Assembly (NCBI GenBank): GCA_947253885.1
Contig: CAMYAO010000010.1
Coordinates: 5,914-69,913, forward strand
From: an uncultured Clostridium sp.
Lineage (GTDB): Bacteria > Bacillota > Clostridia > Lachnospirales > Lachnospiraceae
Length of the DNA stretch: 64,000 nt
Direction of reading: 5' to 3'
The notes beneath the pieces were generated by a model. It worked only from the letters and a program-made list of their open reading frames with translations, was not told the origin of the DNA and made no database searches. Below are positions 9,522 to 18,916 of this stretch, one piece after another. The position numbers and the translations under genes were made by a program. Numbering within the stretch: position 1 is the first letter of the stretch; each line of letters opens with the position of its first letter.

Positions 9522-12218
9522 ATGGATAAAAAGAATAAGGGGAGTTTTTATAAAAGAATAGCAGTCATTTTATCCGTATTTGTTTTGATAGTTTCGTTGG
9601 TCGGCTATGGGAATGCATATGCCTTGAATTCAGAGGAATCGGTTGGTGTTTTGAAAGAACAAACTAAAAATGCCGAGAAGAAGGAAGCAAAACAAAATGA
9701 AGAAACGGAACAGCAAAAGAAACACCAAGAGGGAGAGGAGGTAAAGCAGAAAAAAAATCAAAAACAGAACAGGACAGCTGAACAAAGAAAATCATTAGAA
9801 CAGGATAAGAAAAACAAAGGGTCACAAACTAATACGAAGCAAAAGGCTGAGGAAGAAGGAAAATTGAGTTCGTATAATCCGGATCGACTTTCGGCTGCAG
9901 AAATCAGTGGGAAAGTGACAACTGCAAAAGGATTGCTTCGAAACCGGCAGCCACTTACTTCTTTTTATGAAAAAAAATATAAGCAGCCGATAAAAAGAAC
10001 GACTGAGGAGCATCCGGTCAATCCAGGAGATGTCAAATTATTTAAATATACGACTCCGATTGAGGGAAAAGTAAACACGTGGAAGGTAACCCTCAGAATA
10101 GAAGGGAAAGATTTCCGAAAAACTTCAGACATTATTTTGGTAATTGATACGTCCGGAAGTATGAGAGACAATAGTCGTTTGGTGAAGGCAAAAGAAGCGG
10201 CACGAAATTTTATTAATACGTTATTGCCGAGTGAAACAACAAGAATCGGGATTGTGACTTTTGCAAATGATTATACGTTGCAGTCGGGGCTTACCAACCG
10301 AAAAGAGGTTTTATTGAGTAAAGTAAATCGTTTATTTGCAACAGGAGGAACTTTTACTCAGTCGGGAATAAGGCAGGCACAGGAACTGCTGAAAAACTCC
10401 GGGGCAGACAATAAACATATTGTTTTACTTTCCGATGGAGAGCCAACCTTTAGTTATAAGATAACCAACCCATCTGCATATCTGTCTTCACAGTATATCT
10501 CACAGGCATCTACAGCCAGTGGATTTGTGTATTCCATTAATGGATACAGGATGGCAACTACAACGGGAGTTCCGGAAAGTCAATTTTCATACCCGAGTAA
10601 AGTCGGAGCAGGGAATGCAATGTTTCACAGGTATGATCGTTCGTGGTACGAGGGAGATAAATTTTATAATCACGGAAACAGTACGATTGCACAGGCAAAC
10701 TTTGCAAAGAATAACGGTCAAATAGTCTGGTCCGTGGCATTGGAAGCCGGAGCGGCAGGAGAAAGTGTGTTAAGACAGATTGCCAGTGAAGGGAAGTATT
10801 ATAAAGCGGATCCTGAATCGTTGAATGCAATATTTGGAGAAATTGCGGGTGGAATCAGTGCTGCCGTTCAGAATGCAAGTGTAAGAGATGTGATGGGGAT
10901 CGGATTTGAGGTATCCAATGCCTCCTCTTTAACAGCTACGCAGGGAACACCAAAATATGAAAACGGAAAGATCACCTGGAATCCGGGGACACTGACAAAA
11001 CCTATTTCGGCCGGAAGTGATATAAAATATGCCGAACTGACCTATACGGTTGAGATTAATGATGACATTCTGAAAGAAACTCCGGATGCGAGTGGAGAAT
11101 ATCAGACTAATAAGGAGGCACAGGTTACATACACAAACAATAAAGGAGAGGAGATAATCGGTTATTTTCCGGTTCCATCTGTAAATCCTGTTTTATATAC
11201 CGTGGAAAAGGAACTTCAGGATTATCAGGGAAATACAATATCGAAAGATCAGACTTTTAAGGTTCGTGTAGTCGGAGAAGATGCCGCAGAGCAATACAAT
11301 AAGCTTTATCTGTTGAATACTAAGACACAAAACAAACGGGTTTTGACCAGTTTACGGGACAAAGCAACTTATTCTTTCAGTGAAGAGGAGGACTCGGATC
11401 GGTATGACATTGTCTGTTATATGAATGGAATTTTAACAGAAAATAAAAAGTTTACGATTAATAGTGAAAAGGATAAGGATGTAGCTATTAAAGTGGTAAA
11501 CAAAGAAAAAGCAATTTCCATTCCGGTAGAAAAGGTTTGGAAGAATTATCAGAATGAAGCATTACCGTCTACCGTTACCGTAAATCTGAAAGGGAAGGTA
11601 GGGCAGGAAACGAAAATAGAAAAGAGCCTGACCTTCGGAAAAGATGAAAACGGAAAATGGAAAGCAACTTTTGAAGGGTTACCGAAATACAGTGGGACGA
11701 ATCTGATTCATTATTCGATAAAGGAAGATCCGATCAGCGGCTATACTTCCAAGGTCAGCGGAGATGCCCAAAACGGTTTCGTAGTGACCAATATAAAAGA
11801 TATTCAGGTATCGATAAAGAAGATGGTTACCGGAAACATGGGCGAGAGGGACAAGAAATTTAATTTCACCTGTGTGATAAAAAAAGGAGATACTGTTTTA
11901 TCTGATATAACATTTTCTTTAAAGCACGATGAAGTGAAAAAAGTAATGGTGCCGTTTGGATGTACGTTGACAGTAACCGAACAAAAGTATGAAGGATATA
12001 CAACAAAGGTAGATCATACAGATGGGGTGACCTATACATGGAAATATGAGGACGAGAGTCATCAAAGAGACTTTGAAGTAGTCTTTGAAAATGATAAAAC
12101 CGTTGTTATTCCGACCGGAGTACGGGAGCAAATGCACCCTATGAAGGTATTATTGGGAACAGTCTTTGCATTCGGAATTGCCATGATACTACTGAAAACT
12201 CGAAACAACAATAAGTAA
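9522..12218 (+). CDS. Pilus tip adhesin with VWA and Cna-B domains, sortase-anchored
   Basis: 898 residues. A signal peptide (1-35) precedes a charged Gln/Lys/Glu-rich stalk (about 45-115). The von Willebrand A domain starts near 200 with a complete MIDAS (D209-T-S211-G-S213, a later TGGTFTQSG loop, and LLSDGEP). Downstream are Cna-B-like beta modules (about 545-780) and a third module before the C-terminal sorting signal IPTGV, helix and basic tail. Being first and largest in an FCT-like operon, it is the likely tip adhesin. The VWA domain suggests metal-dependent binding to a host or bacterial ligand. Confidence 0.88.
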   Translation: MDKKNKGSFYKRIAVILSVFVLIVSLVGYGNAYALNSEESVGVLKEQTKNAEKKEAKQNEETEQQKKHQEGEEVKQKKNQKQNRTAEQRKSLEQDKKNKGSQTNTKQKAEEEGKLSSYNPDRLSAAEISGKVTTAKGLLRNRQPLTSFYEKKYKQPIKRTTEEHPVNPGDVKLFKYTTPIEGKVNTWKVTLRIEGKDFRKTSDIILVIDTSGSMRDNSRLVKAKEAARNFINTLLPSETTRIGIVTFANDYTLQSGLTNRKEVLLSKVNRLFATGGTFTQSGIRQAQELLKNSGADNKHIVLLSDGEPTFSYKITNPSAYLSSQYISQASTASGFVYSINGYRMATTTGVPESQFSYPSKVGAGNAMFHRYDRSWYEGDKFYNHGNSTIAQANFAKNNGQIVWSVALEAGAAGESVLRQIASEGKYYKADPESLNAIFGEIAGGISAAVQNASVRDVMGIGFEVSNASSLTATQGTPKYENGKITWNPGTLTKPISAGSDIKYAELTYTVEINDDILKETPDASGEYQTNKEAQVTYTNNKGEEIIGYFPVPSVNPVLYTVEKELQDYQGNTISKDQTFKVRVVGEDAAEQYNKLYLLNTKTQNKRVLTSLRDKATYSFSEEEDSDRYDIVCYMNGILTENKKFTINSEKDKDVAIKVVNKEKAISIPVEKVWKNYQNEALPSTVTVNLKGKVGQETKIEKSLTFGKDENGKWKATFEGLPKYSGTNLIHYSIKEDPISGYTSKVSGDAQNGFVVTNIKDIQVSIKKMVTGNMGERDKKFNFTCVIKKGDTVLSDITFSLKHDEVKKVMVPFGCTLTVTEQKYEGYTTKVDHTDGVTYTWKYEDESHQRDFEVVFENDKTVVIPTGVREQMHPMKVLLGTVFAFGIAMILLKTRNNNK

Positions 12219-12238
12219 GCCGTATTCGGGTGGCAGAT

Positions 12239-12751
12239 ATGAAGAAGAAAGAGAACGAACAGGAGAACAAACGTTATATAAAAGCATTACTTAGAAAAGC
12301 TGTATTTCTGACAATCACAATAATTCTTTTTTTTCGGGTGATATTCGGGATTCAGATTATGCAAAATGATGCGATGTCCCCAAAAATAACGCCTTCGGAT
12401 TTATTGATTTACTATCGGTTGGATCGAAAATTTCAGGCGGGAGATGTTGTTGTGATCCGGAACAGACAGATAAAAACGACATTGAGGGTTGTGGCAGTTT
12501 CGGGAGATAAAGTGGATATTACCTCAAACGGATTATATATCAATGGTGCGTTGCAGCACGACCTCGGTATTTTTTATCCGACGAAAATTTATAAAGAGGG
12601 AATATCCTTTCCGATTACAGTAAAGAAGGATGAGGTATTTGCATTAGGAGATTTGAGAGAAGGAGCAATCGACAGCAGATACTACGGAGCTATTAAAAAG
12701 AAAGATATTAAAGGGAAAGTGTTTGTGCTATTGAGAAGAGCAAACTTTTAA
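12239..12751 (+). CDS. SipA-like signal peptidase homologue lacking catalytic residues
   Basis: 170 residues with one N-terminal membrane helix. It aligns with type I signal peptidases: box B reads NDAMSPKI where active enzymes have a catalytic Ser (here Ala45), box D reads TTLRVVAVSGD where the catalytic Lys should precede Arg (here Leu82), and box E (FALGDLREGAIDSRYYG) is well kept. Loss of both catalytic residues matches streptococcal SipA/LepA, a non-proteolytic factor needed for FCT pilus polymerisation. It sits between tip adhesin and shaft pilin, as sipA does. ATG 12239 is preferred; GTG 12230 is possible. Confidence 0.85.
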   Translation: MKKKENEQENKRYIKALLRKAVFLTITIILFFRVIFGIQIMQNDAMSPKITPSDLLIYYRLDRKFQAGDVVVIRNRQIKTTLRVVAVSGDKVDITSNGLYINGALQHDLGIFYPTKIYKEGISFPITVKKDEVFALGDLREGAIDSRYYGAIKKKDIKGKVFVLLRRANF

Positions 12752-12766
12752 GTAAAGGAGAATATT

Positions 12767-13726
12767 ATGAATAAACATTGGAAAACATTGGCGGTATTGG
12801 CATGTAGTGCAGGGTTACTATCATCGACTAGTGCAATGGCATCGGTACTTCCGGATACGGTACCGGGACCTCCGGTTGTAAAAAAACTGGAGAAGACAGA
12901 AGCAAATGCGATTACACCGAATACCACATTTGAGTTTCAGATCACACCGGCAAGTGTAGCGAAAAATACAAAAGAAAATAATATTCCGGTATATGCGGGA
13001 AAAGACGATTTATTAAAATTTACAAACGGAAGTACCCTTTCCTACAGTTCTGCTGCCGCTTTACAACAGAATTTGGGAGTATCTGTAAAGGGAGATTTGT
13101 CCGGATTTACTCCGGGAATTTATCGCTATAAAATCAGGGAAATTCAGGGAACGGTAGACGGAATCACTTATGATAGCACAGTGTACACCGTTGATGTATA
13201 TGTAACAATGGAATCACAAGGGAAAAAGGCAACTGTGGTACTGTATAAAGGGCAGGATAAAGCTTCCGGATTAGTTTTTAAAAATACATATACGACGCAC
13301 AAACTAACTATAATAAAAAAGATTACAGGTAATGCGGCAGATTTGAATAAAAAATTTAAGTTTAAGATTACAATAAAAGGAGCTGATGGAGAGACGTATG
13401 CAACCAATGCTTCAAATCATCAGGTGCTGACTTCCGGAACGGAAACAGAGGTAATATTGGGAAACAATGAGTCCATTGAAATATACGGACTGTCAGCAAA
13501 GGACACCTATAAGGTAGTGGAAGATAAGGAAAACTATACCTCCAGCGGAACAGTTGAAACTGCAACTGCAATCGGAAATAGCGACAAGATGGTGACCGTT
13601 ACGAATAAATTGGAAACTACGATACCGACCGGTGTAATTCAGAGAGTGGCACCGTTTGCAATTGCACTGATCGGAGTTGGATTTGTAGGAGTGGTATATT
13701 ACAGAAAAAAGAGAGAAGAAGCGTAG
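12767..13726 (+). CDS. Major pilin, Spy0128/FctA type
   Basis: 319 residues: signal peptide (cleavage likely after AMA, residue 26), then a Spy0128-like isopeptide-linkage domain (about 35-170, with VVKKLEK near its start and VYTVDVYVTME toward its end), then a second beta domain (about 175-285). The sorting signal IPTGV, a membrane helix and the tail KKREEA follow. Pilins of this family carry internal Lys-Asn isopeptide bonds and are polymerised by a pilus sortase. AAAGGAG precedes the ATG. The position between the SipA-like gene and the sortase fits the shaft subunit. Confidence 0.9.
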   Translation: MNKHWKTLAVLACSAGLLSSTSAMASVLPDTVPGPPVVKKLEKTEANAITPNTTFEFQITPASVAKNTKENNIPVYAGKDDLLKFTNGSTLSYSSAAALQQNLGVSVKGDLSGFTPGIYRYKIREIQGTVDGITYDSTVYTVDVYVTMESQGKKATVVLYKGQDKASGLVFKNTYTTHKLTIIKKITGNAADLNKKFKFKITIKGADGETYATNASNHQVLTSGTETEVILGNNESIEIYGLSAKDTYKVVEDKENYTSSGTVETATAIGNSDKMVTVTNKLETTIPTGVIQRVAPFAIALIGVGFVGVVYYRKKREEA

Positions 13727-13740
13727 ACAGGTGAACAGAT

Positions 13741-14517
13741 TTGAAATTGCTTGCCGAGATATCAAAGGGAATCGGTAAACTGTTGGATTGTCTGGTAGGA
13801 GTAGTAATTGCTGTTGTAATACTTTTTTCCAGCTATTCTCTGTATAGTTCATATTTATTATACAAAGGAGCTTTTGTATCAAAAAAACTGACAGCTGTAA
13901 AACCGGAAACAGACAAGGAAAACGGCAGACTTTCTTTTGATGCCCTAAAAAAAATAAATTCGGATGTTGTGGCATGGATCAGTGTAGATCAAACCCATAT
14001 TGATTATCCTGTAGTTCAGGGGAAGACAAATTTAGACTATATCAATCAGAACATTTATAAAAAATTTGCTTTGGAAGGAACAATTTTTCTGGACTCCAGA
14101 AATACGTCGAATTTTACTGATTTTTATAACATCTTATATGGACATCATATGGAAAACGGAGCAATGTTTGGAGATTTACAGAAATTTTTAAAGAAGGACT
14201 TTTTTGACTGTAGCAGAACGGGAGAACTGAGGGTTCCGAGCGGAAAATACCGAATCGATCTGTTTGCTGTAATACAGGTGGACGGATATGATTCGGTTAT
14301 CTTCCAACCGGATGGAATGACAACAGAGAAAAAAAGAGAGCAACTGATTTCTTATATTAAATCCAAGCAGGTTCATTATCGAAAAATCAAGATGAAAAGT
14401 GAAGACAGACTAATAGGATTTTCAACCTGTGCATCTACACAGACAAATGGACGAACGATTGTCTACGGATGTATAAGACAAATTGGGAAAGGAGGGAATA
14501 GTGAAACAATACCTTAA
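13741..14517 (+). CDS. Class B-type pilus sortase
   Basis: 258 residues with an N-terminal membrane anchor (about 18-42). The catalytic His lies in YGHHMENGAMFGDL (H135/H136), the catalytic Cys in FSTC (C230) and the Arg at R238 (NGRTIVYG), all in the class B arrangement. Class B-like sortases polymerise FCT pili in streptococci, and the two IPTGV-bearing proteins upstream are the probable substrates. The start is TTG 13741 with a weak AGGTGA site upstream. It overlaps the following gene by 17 bases. Confidence 0.9.
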   Translation: MKLLAEISKGIGKLLDCLVGVVIAVVILFSSYSLYSSYLLYKGAFVSKKLTAVKPETDKENGRLSFDALKKINSDVVAWISVDQTHIDYPVVQGKTNLDYINQNIYKKFALEGTIFLDSRNTSNFTDFYNILYGHHMENGAMFGDLQKFLKKDFFDCSRTGELRVPSGKYRIDLFAVIQVDGYDSVIFQPDGMTTEKKREQLISYIKSKQVHYRKIKMKSEDRLIGFSTCASTQTNGRTIVYGCIRQIGKGGNSETIP

Positions 14518-15124
14518 AAGCTGGACACTATTTTTGACGGTTATAATACTGTCAGTTCCGATTTCCTTAAGAGCAGAGCCGAATAAAGGTATTTCTATTG
14601 AGCTCCCTTTTCGAACAGAAGTAGAGAGAGGGGGAGAGCAGACAGATTTCCAACTAGAACTGCTGGCAGATCAAGCAGGAAAAGCGGTTCTGCCGAAGAA
14701 GACTCTGCAAGTAGTAAAGGGGAACGGTTCAGGAAAATTCGGACCTATTACATTTACAGAGCCGGGGAAGTATTCTTATATTTTGAAACAGAAAAAAGGA
14801 ACACACCCGGGAGTAAAATATGATCTTATGGAATATCGGGTTTTGATTATAGTGGAAAGGAAGAGAGCGGTAGACGGAGCCGATATGGGGCAATTGACCG
14901 CTTCTGTGATTGTGTATCAGAACAGAGAAGAAAAGACCGAGGAGATAGTATTCCATAATCAATATCAGACGAAAGAAGTAATTTATGACCGAAGTCAAAG
15001 CATAATTCCTAAGACCGGAGACAAAAGTGAAATTCTTCTATACGGGATTATATTGAGCAGTTCCGTTTCGGGTTTGATCTGGTTTGGAATAAATAAAAGA
15101 AACAGAAAGAGGAAGGGGTATTAA
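14501..15124 (+). CDS. Minor/basal pilin with Spy0128-like domain
   Basis: 207 residues: signal peptide (to about 23), one Spy0128-like isopeptide domain (about 30-160, with FGPITFTEPGKYSYIL and YDLMEYRVLIIVE), sorting signal IPKTGD, helix and basic tail. GTG 14501 is preferred over an in-frame start at 14483 because AAAGGAGGG lies inside that extension at good spacing. Its sorting motif differs from the IPTGV of the other pilus proteins, so it may be attached to the wall by a housekeeping sortase and act as the pilus base, like FctB. That role is inference. Confidence 0.82.
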   Translation: MKQYLKSWTLFLTVIILSVPISLRAEPNKGISIELPFRTEVERGGEQTDFQLELLADQAGKAVLPKKTLQVVKGNGSGKFGPITFTEPGKYSYILKQKKGTHPGVKYDLMEYRVLIIVERKRAVDGADMGQLTASVIVYQNREEKTEEIVFHNQYQTKEVIYDRSQSIIPKTGDKSEILLYGIILSSSVSGLIWFGINKRNRKRKGY

Positions 15125-15127
15125 ATA

Positions 15128-15175
15128 AAGCTCCTAAAGAAGAATAAATTTTTTTTTCTACTTTAGGAGCTTTTT
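15128..15175 (+). terminator. Intrinsic terminator ending the pilus operon
   Basis: Arms AAAGCTCCTAAAG (15127-15139) and CTTTAGGAGCTTT (15161-15173) form a strong stem followed by T residues. Confidence 0.9.
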
Positions 15176-15240
15176 GACTGTGCAAAATATAAAACTGATA
15201 ATATAATAATATAAAATAAAATATCAGAAAGGAATGGTGT

Positions 15241-16935
15241 ATGCATACAAGTAAATTGACAGTATTATCAAATTGTATTTGTATATGTATGATTGTAACA
15301 GCGGGGACATTACGATTCGGAACAGATTATATTGTCTATCCTTTTTCTAAAAATCTTATGATTTTTGTTTGTTATACGATTGCCATTCTTTTATGGATGC
15401 GGCAGAATTATCGGAGGATTATACAGACAGAAGTACAGATGTACTTAAAATGGATGGGATTTCATATGCTGATTTTGATGGGGATACGGACTGTAAAATA
15501 TTTGTTTATCGCAGATGGACATTTTTTGGGAAGATATATGTGGTATTCCTATTATATAATTATGCTGAATATGGCTTTTTTTCAATTGATGGCGGTGTTA
15601 CACATAGGGAAAAAAGAGGGAGAATCCATTTCGAAAAGATGGAAGCTGCTATATGTTCCCACTGCCGTTTTATGGTTTTTGATCCTTACCAATGATAGAA
15701 ATCAGCTGGCATTTTCTTTTCGTTTTGGTGTAAATTATTGGTCGGATCACTATATGAAGTACGGTTTACTTTTCTATATTACGTATTTTTATATAGCGGG
15801 ATTATTTTTATCATCTATTATATTCACGATGGTCAGATGCAGCGTAACAGAGAGACGAAGATATTTTTGGGTAGCGCTTCTTCCTCTTTTGATTGGAGTA
15901 GGGTACTATCTGGGAACTATCAGAAAAGAGTGGGATATTTTCAGATTGTCTCAAATCTTTCTTATGCCGGAAATGGTCTGTGTTATTTTTGGAATATTTA
16001 TAGAAGGATTGATTGTAATGCATCTGCTGCCGTCCAATGACAGTTATGAAAGATTTTGGGATTTATCTTCGATACGTGGCGGTATTGTAGATCAAAACGG
16101 GGTAATACAGTTTCAGTCCGCCAATGGTATTTCGGTTACGGCGGAACAGATACGGGAGTCAGGAAAAAATACAGTGTTTCTGAATGAAAATACGATTTTG
16201 CAAAAGTCACCGATACGGGGAGGTAGCAGTTACTGGATAAGGGATATCACAAAATTAAATCAGTTAAACTCTGAATTACAGAAACTCGGAGATCTTATCC
16301 TGGAGGAAAATGAACTGATAAAAGCGGAAAATCAAATACGGGAAAGCCGAACGGCGATTGAGCAAAAGGCAAGACTGTACCGAGAGATTGCAAAGGCGTT
16401 GAAACCTCAGCTTGAGACTTTGAAAAGTCTTTTGGAAACGCTTCCGAAGGAGGAGTTATTATTTCAAAAAGAAATGAAGAAAGCATGTATTTATAATGTG
16501 TATTTGAAAAGATATTCAAATTTATTGATTTTATCGGAACATGCAGAGCAAATTTCATGTGAGGAATTAAGATTGGCTTTTTCAGAATCCTTAGAGTACA
16601 TTGAACTTTATGGAGCAGAGACCTATATGAGTTGGAATGCCGAGGGCGATTTACCTGTTTCAAAAGCTCTTACAGTCTATCGAGTATTAGAAGAACTGTT
16701 GGAAGCTTATCTGGTTAGTATGACTTCATTATTAATAGAAGTAATAACAGTCAGGAAATCAATAAAGGTCAGTTTTCAGATTGCACGATCGGAATCGATA
16801 TCAAATAGGGTTGATTTTACAGATTTATTGAATCAGCCAGATGGAGCACTTTCTATACAATATGAAAGAGAAGAAGAAACGGACTATATTACTGTGACAG
16901 TCAGATATGGGGGATGTGGATATGATGGAATATGA
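15241..16935 (+). CDS. 7TM-domain sensor protein with degenerate kinase-like C-terminus
   Basis: 564 residues. The N-terminal 260 residues contain about seven hydrophobic helices, like the 7TM extracellular-sensing module found on histidine kinases. Next come a PAS-like stretch (about 280-340), a coiled coil (about 340-380), and a region that looks like a dimerisation/ATPase part but shows no clear H-box histidine or G-box. It overlaps the following kinase gene by 14 bases, so the two probably work as one sensing complex. The location beside the pilus operon hints at surface-gene control; this is inference. Confidence 0.65.
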   Translation: MHTSKLTVLSNCICICMIVTAGTLRFGTDYIVYPFSKNLMIFVCYTIAILLWMRQNYRRIIQTEVQMYLKWMGFHMLILMGIRTVKYLFIADGHFLGRYMWYSYYIIMLNMAFFQLMAVLHIGKKEGESISKRWKLLYVPTAVLWFLILTNDRNQLAFSFRFGVNYWSDHYMKYGLLFYITYFYIAGLFLSSIIFTMVRCSVTERRRYFWVALLPLLIGVGYYLGTIRKEWDIFRLSQIFLMPEMVCVIFGIFIEGLIVMHLLPSNDSYERFWDLSSIRGGIVDQNGVIQFQSANGISVTAEQIRESGKNTVFLNENTILQKSPIRGGSSYWIRDITKLNQLNSELQKLGDLILEENELIKAENQIRESRTAIEQKARLYREIAKALKPQLETLKSLLETLPKEELLFQKEMKKACIYNVYLKRYSNLLILSEHAEQISCEELRLAFSESLEYIELYGAETYMSWNAEGDLPVSKALTVYRVLEELLEAYLVSMTSLLIEVITVRKSIKVSFQIARSESISNRVDFTDLLNQPDGALSIQYEREEETDYITVTVRYGGCGYDGI

Positions 16936-17383
16936 GCCGTATTATTACGGATTTGTCTTGGCAGGATGCGGTTGCATTGTCATAATAATAATCTCTGCTT
17001 CTATACTGATCCAGAGTTTGCTTTTAAAGATAGGAAAATGGAAGAATTTCGGATTGCTGCTTATTACGGCGTTTACTGTCGGATGGACACAGCAGGTGTG
17101 TCGCTGGGGAGATAATCATCAATTTCATTTAAAGGAACTTGTTCAAACCGGTTTTGTGTTGGGATTTATGTTGTTTTTTCAAGTAATGGTGGCAAAGAAA
17201 CTTCTATATAAAAAAAGAAATTTATTAACGTCGGATTCCGTAAAAGAAAGTCTCGATGCAATGCCGGAGGGAATCTGTTTTTCAAAACCGGACGGAACAC
17301 CGATGCTGGTAAATCGTCGGATGCATCAGGTGGCGGACGAAATTTTCGGAACGATCGTATTGAATACAAAAGAATGTGACTGA
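16922..17383 (+). CDS. Histidine kinase, N-terminal piece (membrane helices and PAS-like start), ends at in-frame TGA
   Basis: About 153 residues. Membrane helices lie near 6-32, 40-62 and 80-100, then a PAS-like start (SLDAMPEGICFSKPDGTPML). The frame ends at TGA 17381-17383 and stays open directly beyond it into the catalytic half, so the two pieces look like one 412-residue kinase with a single nonsense codon. ATG 16922 has GGGGG eight bases upstream; 16907 is an alternative. If the stop is real, membrane sensing is uncoupled from catalysis. Confidence 0.65.
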   Translation: MMEYEPYYYGFVLAGCGCIVIIIISASILIQSLLLKIGKWKNFGLLLITAFTVGWTQQVCRWGDNHQFHLKELVQTGFVLGFMLFFQVMVAKKLLYKKRNLLTSDSVKESLDAMPEGICFSKPDGTPMLVNRRMHQVADEIFGTIVLNTKECD

Positions 17384-17386
17384 AAA

Positions 17387-18160
17387 TTGCACACCGGAGA
17401 GGTAAAGCAGGGGGTTAGTGTAATCAGTACCAAACCGGATTATATTGTAAAAACACAGAAGCATGTGTGGAATATCAAATATACACTTCATCATAACCTG
17501 AAGGAAATTGTAGCGATAAATATTACAGAAGAATATCGTTTGACGGAAAAAATTCATGAAAGAAATCGTCGTCTGTCTGATATCAATGCCCGATTAAAGG
17601 ACAATCAGAATCATCTGGAATGTTATATTTGTGAGAAGGAGCTGCTTGCAGCCAAAATACACATACATGACGATATTGGACGTTCACTGCTGGAATTCAG
17701 GATGTATTTGAGTCGGGAGGAAAAGCAAAGAGAAGAATTGGTGGAACTTTGGAAACGCAATATTCGGGTTATGATGGGGGAAACGGATTTAAATGAGACG
17801 GAAGATGACTGGGAACAATTATTAAAGGCGGCGGACCATGTTAAGGTGGCAATTGAGCTCGAAGGGATTCTGCCAAAAGAAGGATTGCAACGGAAAATGG
17901 CATTGAATATTATATTAGAATGTCTTAATAATACCGTTCGTCATGCAAGGGGAAATCAATTGAATGTTCGATTAAAAGAGTGTGAAGGAATATTGTATAT
18001 GACAGTCCGGAATAACGGAAACTGTCCTAAAGCAGCGATTGAGGAAAAGGGAGGACTGTCCAATATCAGAAAAGGAGTAGAACTGTTGGGTGGAAGAATG
18101 CGGATTGAAAGTTTTCCTTTTTTTATTCTTACAGTAGAACTTCCGATAGGAGTATATTAA
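17387..18160 (+). CDS. Histidine kinase, cytoplasmic catalytic half (HisKA_3-like)
   Basis: 257 residues from TTG 17387, in the same frame as the preceding piece. It contains the rest of a PAS-like domain, a coiled coil (RNRRLSDINARLKDN), the H-box HDDIGRSLLEF with the phospho-acceptor His, the N-box ECLNNTVRHAR and the G-box GGLSNIRKGVELLGG. This is the sensor class that pairs with NarL/LuxR regulators, one of which follows immediately. No convincing ribosome site precedes 17387, which argues that it is normally translated as part of the upstream frame. Confidence 0.75.
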   Translation: MHTGEVKQGVSVISTKPDYIVKTQKHVWNIKYTLHHNLKEIVAINITEEYRLTEKIHERNRRLSDINARLKDNQNHLECYICEKELLAAKIHIHDDIGRSLLEFRMYLSREEKQREELVELWKRNIRVMMGETDLNETEDDWEQLLKAADHVKVAIELEGILPKEGLQRKMALNIILECLNNTVRHARGNQLNVRLKECEGILYMTVRNNGNCPKAAIEEKGGLSNIRKGVELLGGRMRIESFPFFILTVELPIGVY

Positions 18161-18799
18161 ATGAGAAAAACAAGAGTGCTTGTAGTAGATGATCAAAATG
18201 TACCAAGAGAGATGTTTTTTATGCTGATTGAACGAAGTGAGGAGTATGAGTTGGTTGCCTGCCTACATTCCGCCGCATATGCCTATACTTATATTTTGAA
18301 AACGCAGGTAGACTTGATTCTGATGGATATTCTGATGCAGGATGGATCAAACGGTTTAGAGGCGGCGGAAAAGATTAAACAGATAAGACCTTCTATCAAG
18401 ATTATCGCGGTAACCAGTATGTTGGAGTCTTTGTGGATAAAAAAAGCAAGAAAGATCGGAATTGAAAGCTTTTGGTTCAAAGAATGTTCTACAGAGAGTA
18501 TTGTAAGAGTAATGGAACGAACGATGCAGGGAGAGTCCGTTTATCCGGATCAGCTTCCGAGTGTCACGATCGGTTTGGCGGATTCATCTGAGTTTACAGA
18601 AAGAGAAATGGATGTCTTAAGAGTTATGACAGCAGGTTCCAGTAATTCGGTGATTGCAGAGAAACTCGGTATGGCGGAATCTACTGTAAAAACACACATA
18701 CGGCATATGATTGAAAAGACCGGGTGTGAGAATCGAACTCAACTTGCTATTCGGGCAAGGGTTGCAGGTATTGTAGTCAGTGAGGAGGAAATTTCATAA
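18161..18799 (+). CDS. NarL/LuxR-family response regulator
   Basis: 212 residues directly abutting the kinase stop. The receiver domain has the acidic pair DD near 10-11 (VVDDQNVPREMFF), phospho-acceptor Asp in LILMDI (about 57) and a Lys near 108. The C-terminal HTH (about 145-205) has the LuxR pattern TEREMDVLRVM...VIAEKLGMAESTVKTHIRHM. It is the likely output of the adjacent sensor pair. The pilus operon and the orphan receiver gene are plausible targets. Confidence 0.9.
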   Translation: MRKTRVLVVDDQNVPREMFFMLIERSEEYELVACLHSAAYAYTYILKTQVDLILMDILMQDGSNGLEAAEKIKQIRPSIKIIAVTSMLESLWIKKARKIGIESFWFKECSTESIVRVMERTMQGESVYPDQLPSVTIGLADSSEFTEREMDVLRVMTAGSSNSVIAEKLGMAESTVKTHIRHMIEKTGCENRTQLAIRARVAGIVVSEEEIS

Positions 18800-18916
18800 C
18801 GGATAGACAGAGAAGCTTGTGTGACTGCTACTTTCGATGGATGTATATTTTTATCAGTGTACTATAATAAAAGTGAAAATAGCGTTAAAATCAGAAGGTA
18901 AAGGAGGCGCAGTCTA

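Noticed and set aside
10519..10830. ORFs in other frames within the VWA adhesin
   Set aside because: They are shadows of a clearly coding frame and lack starts with ribosome sites or domain matches.
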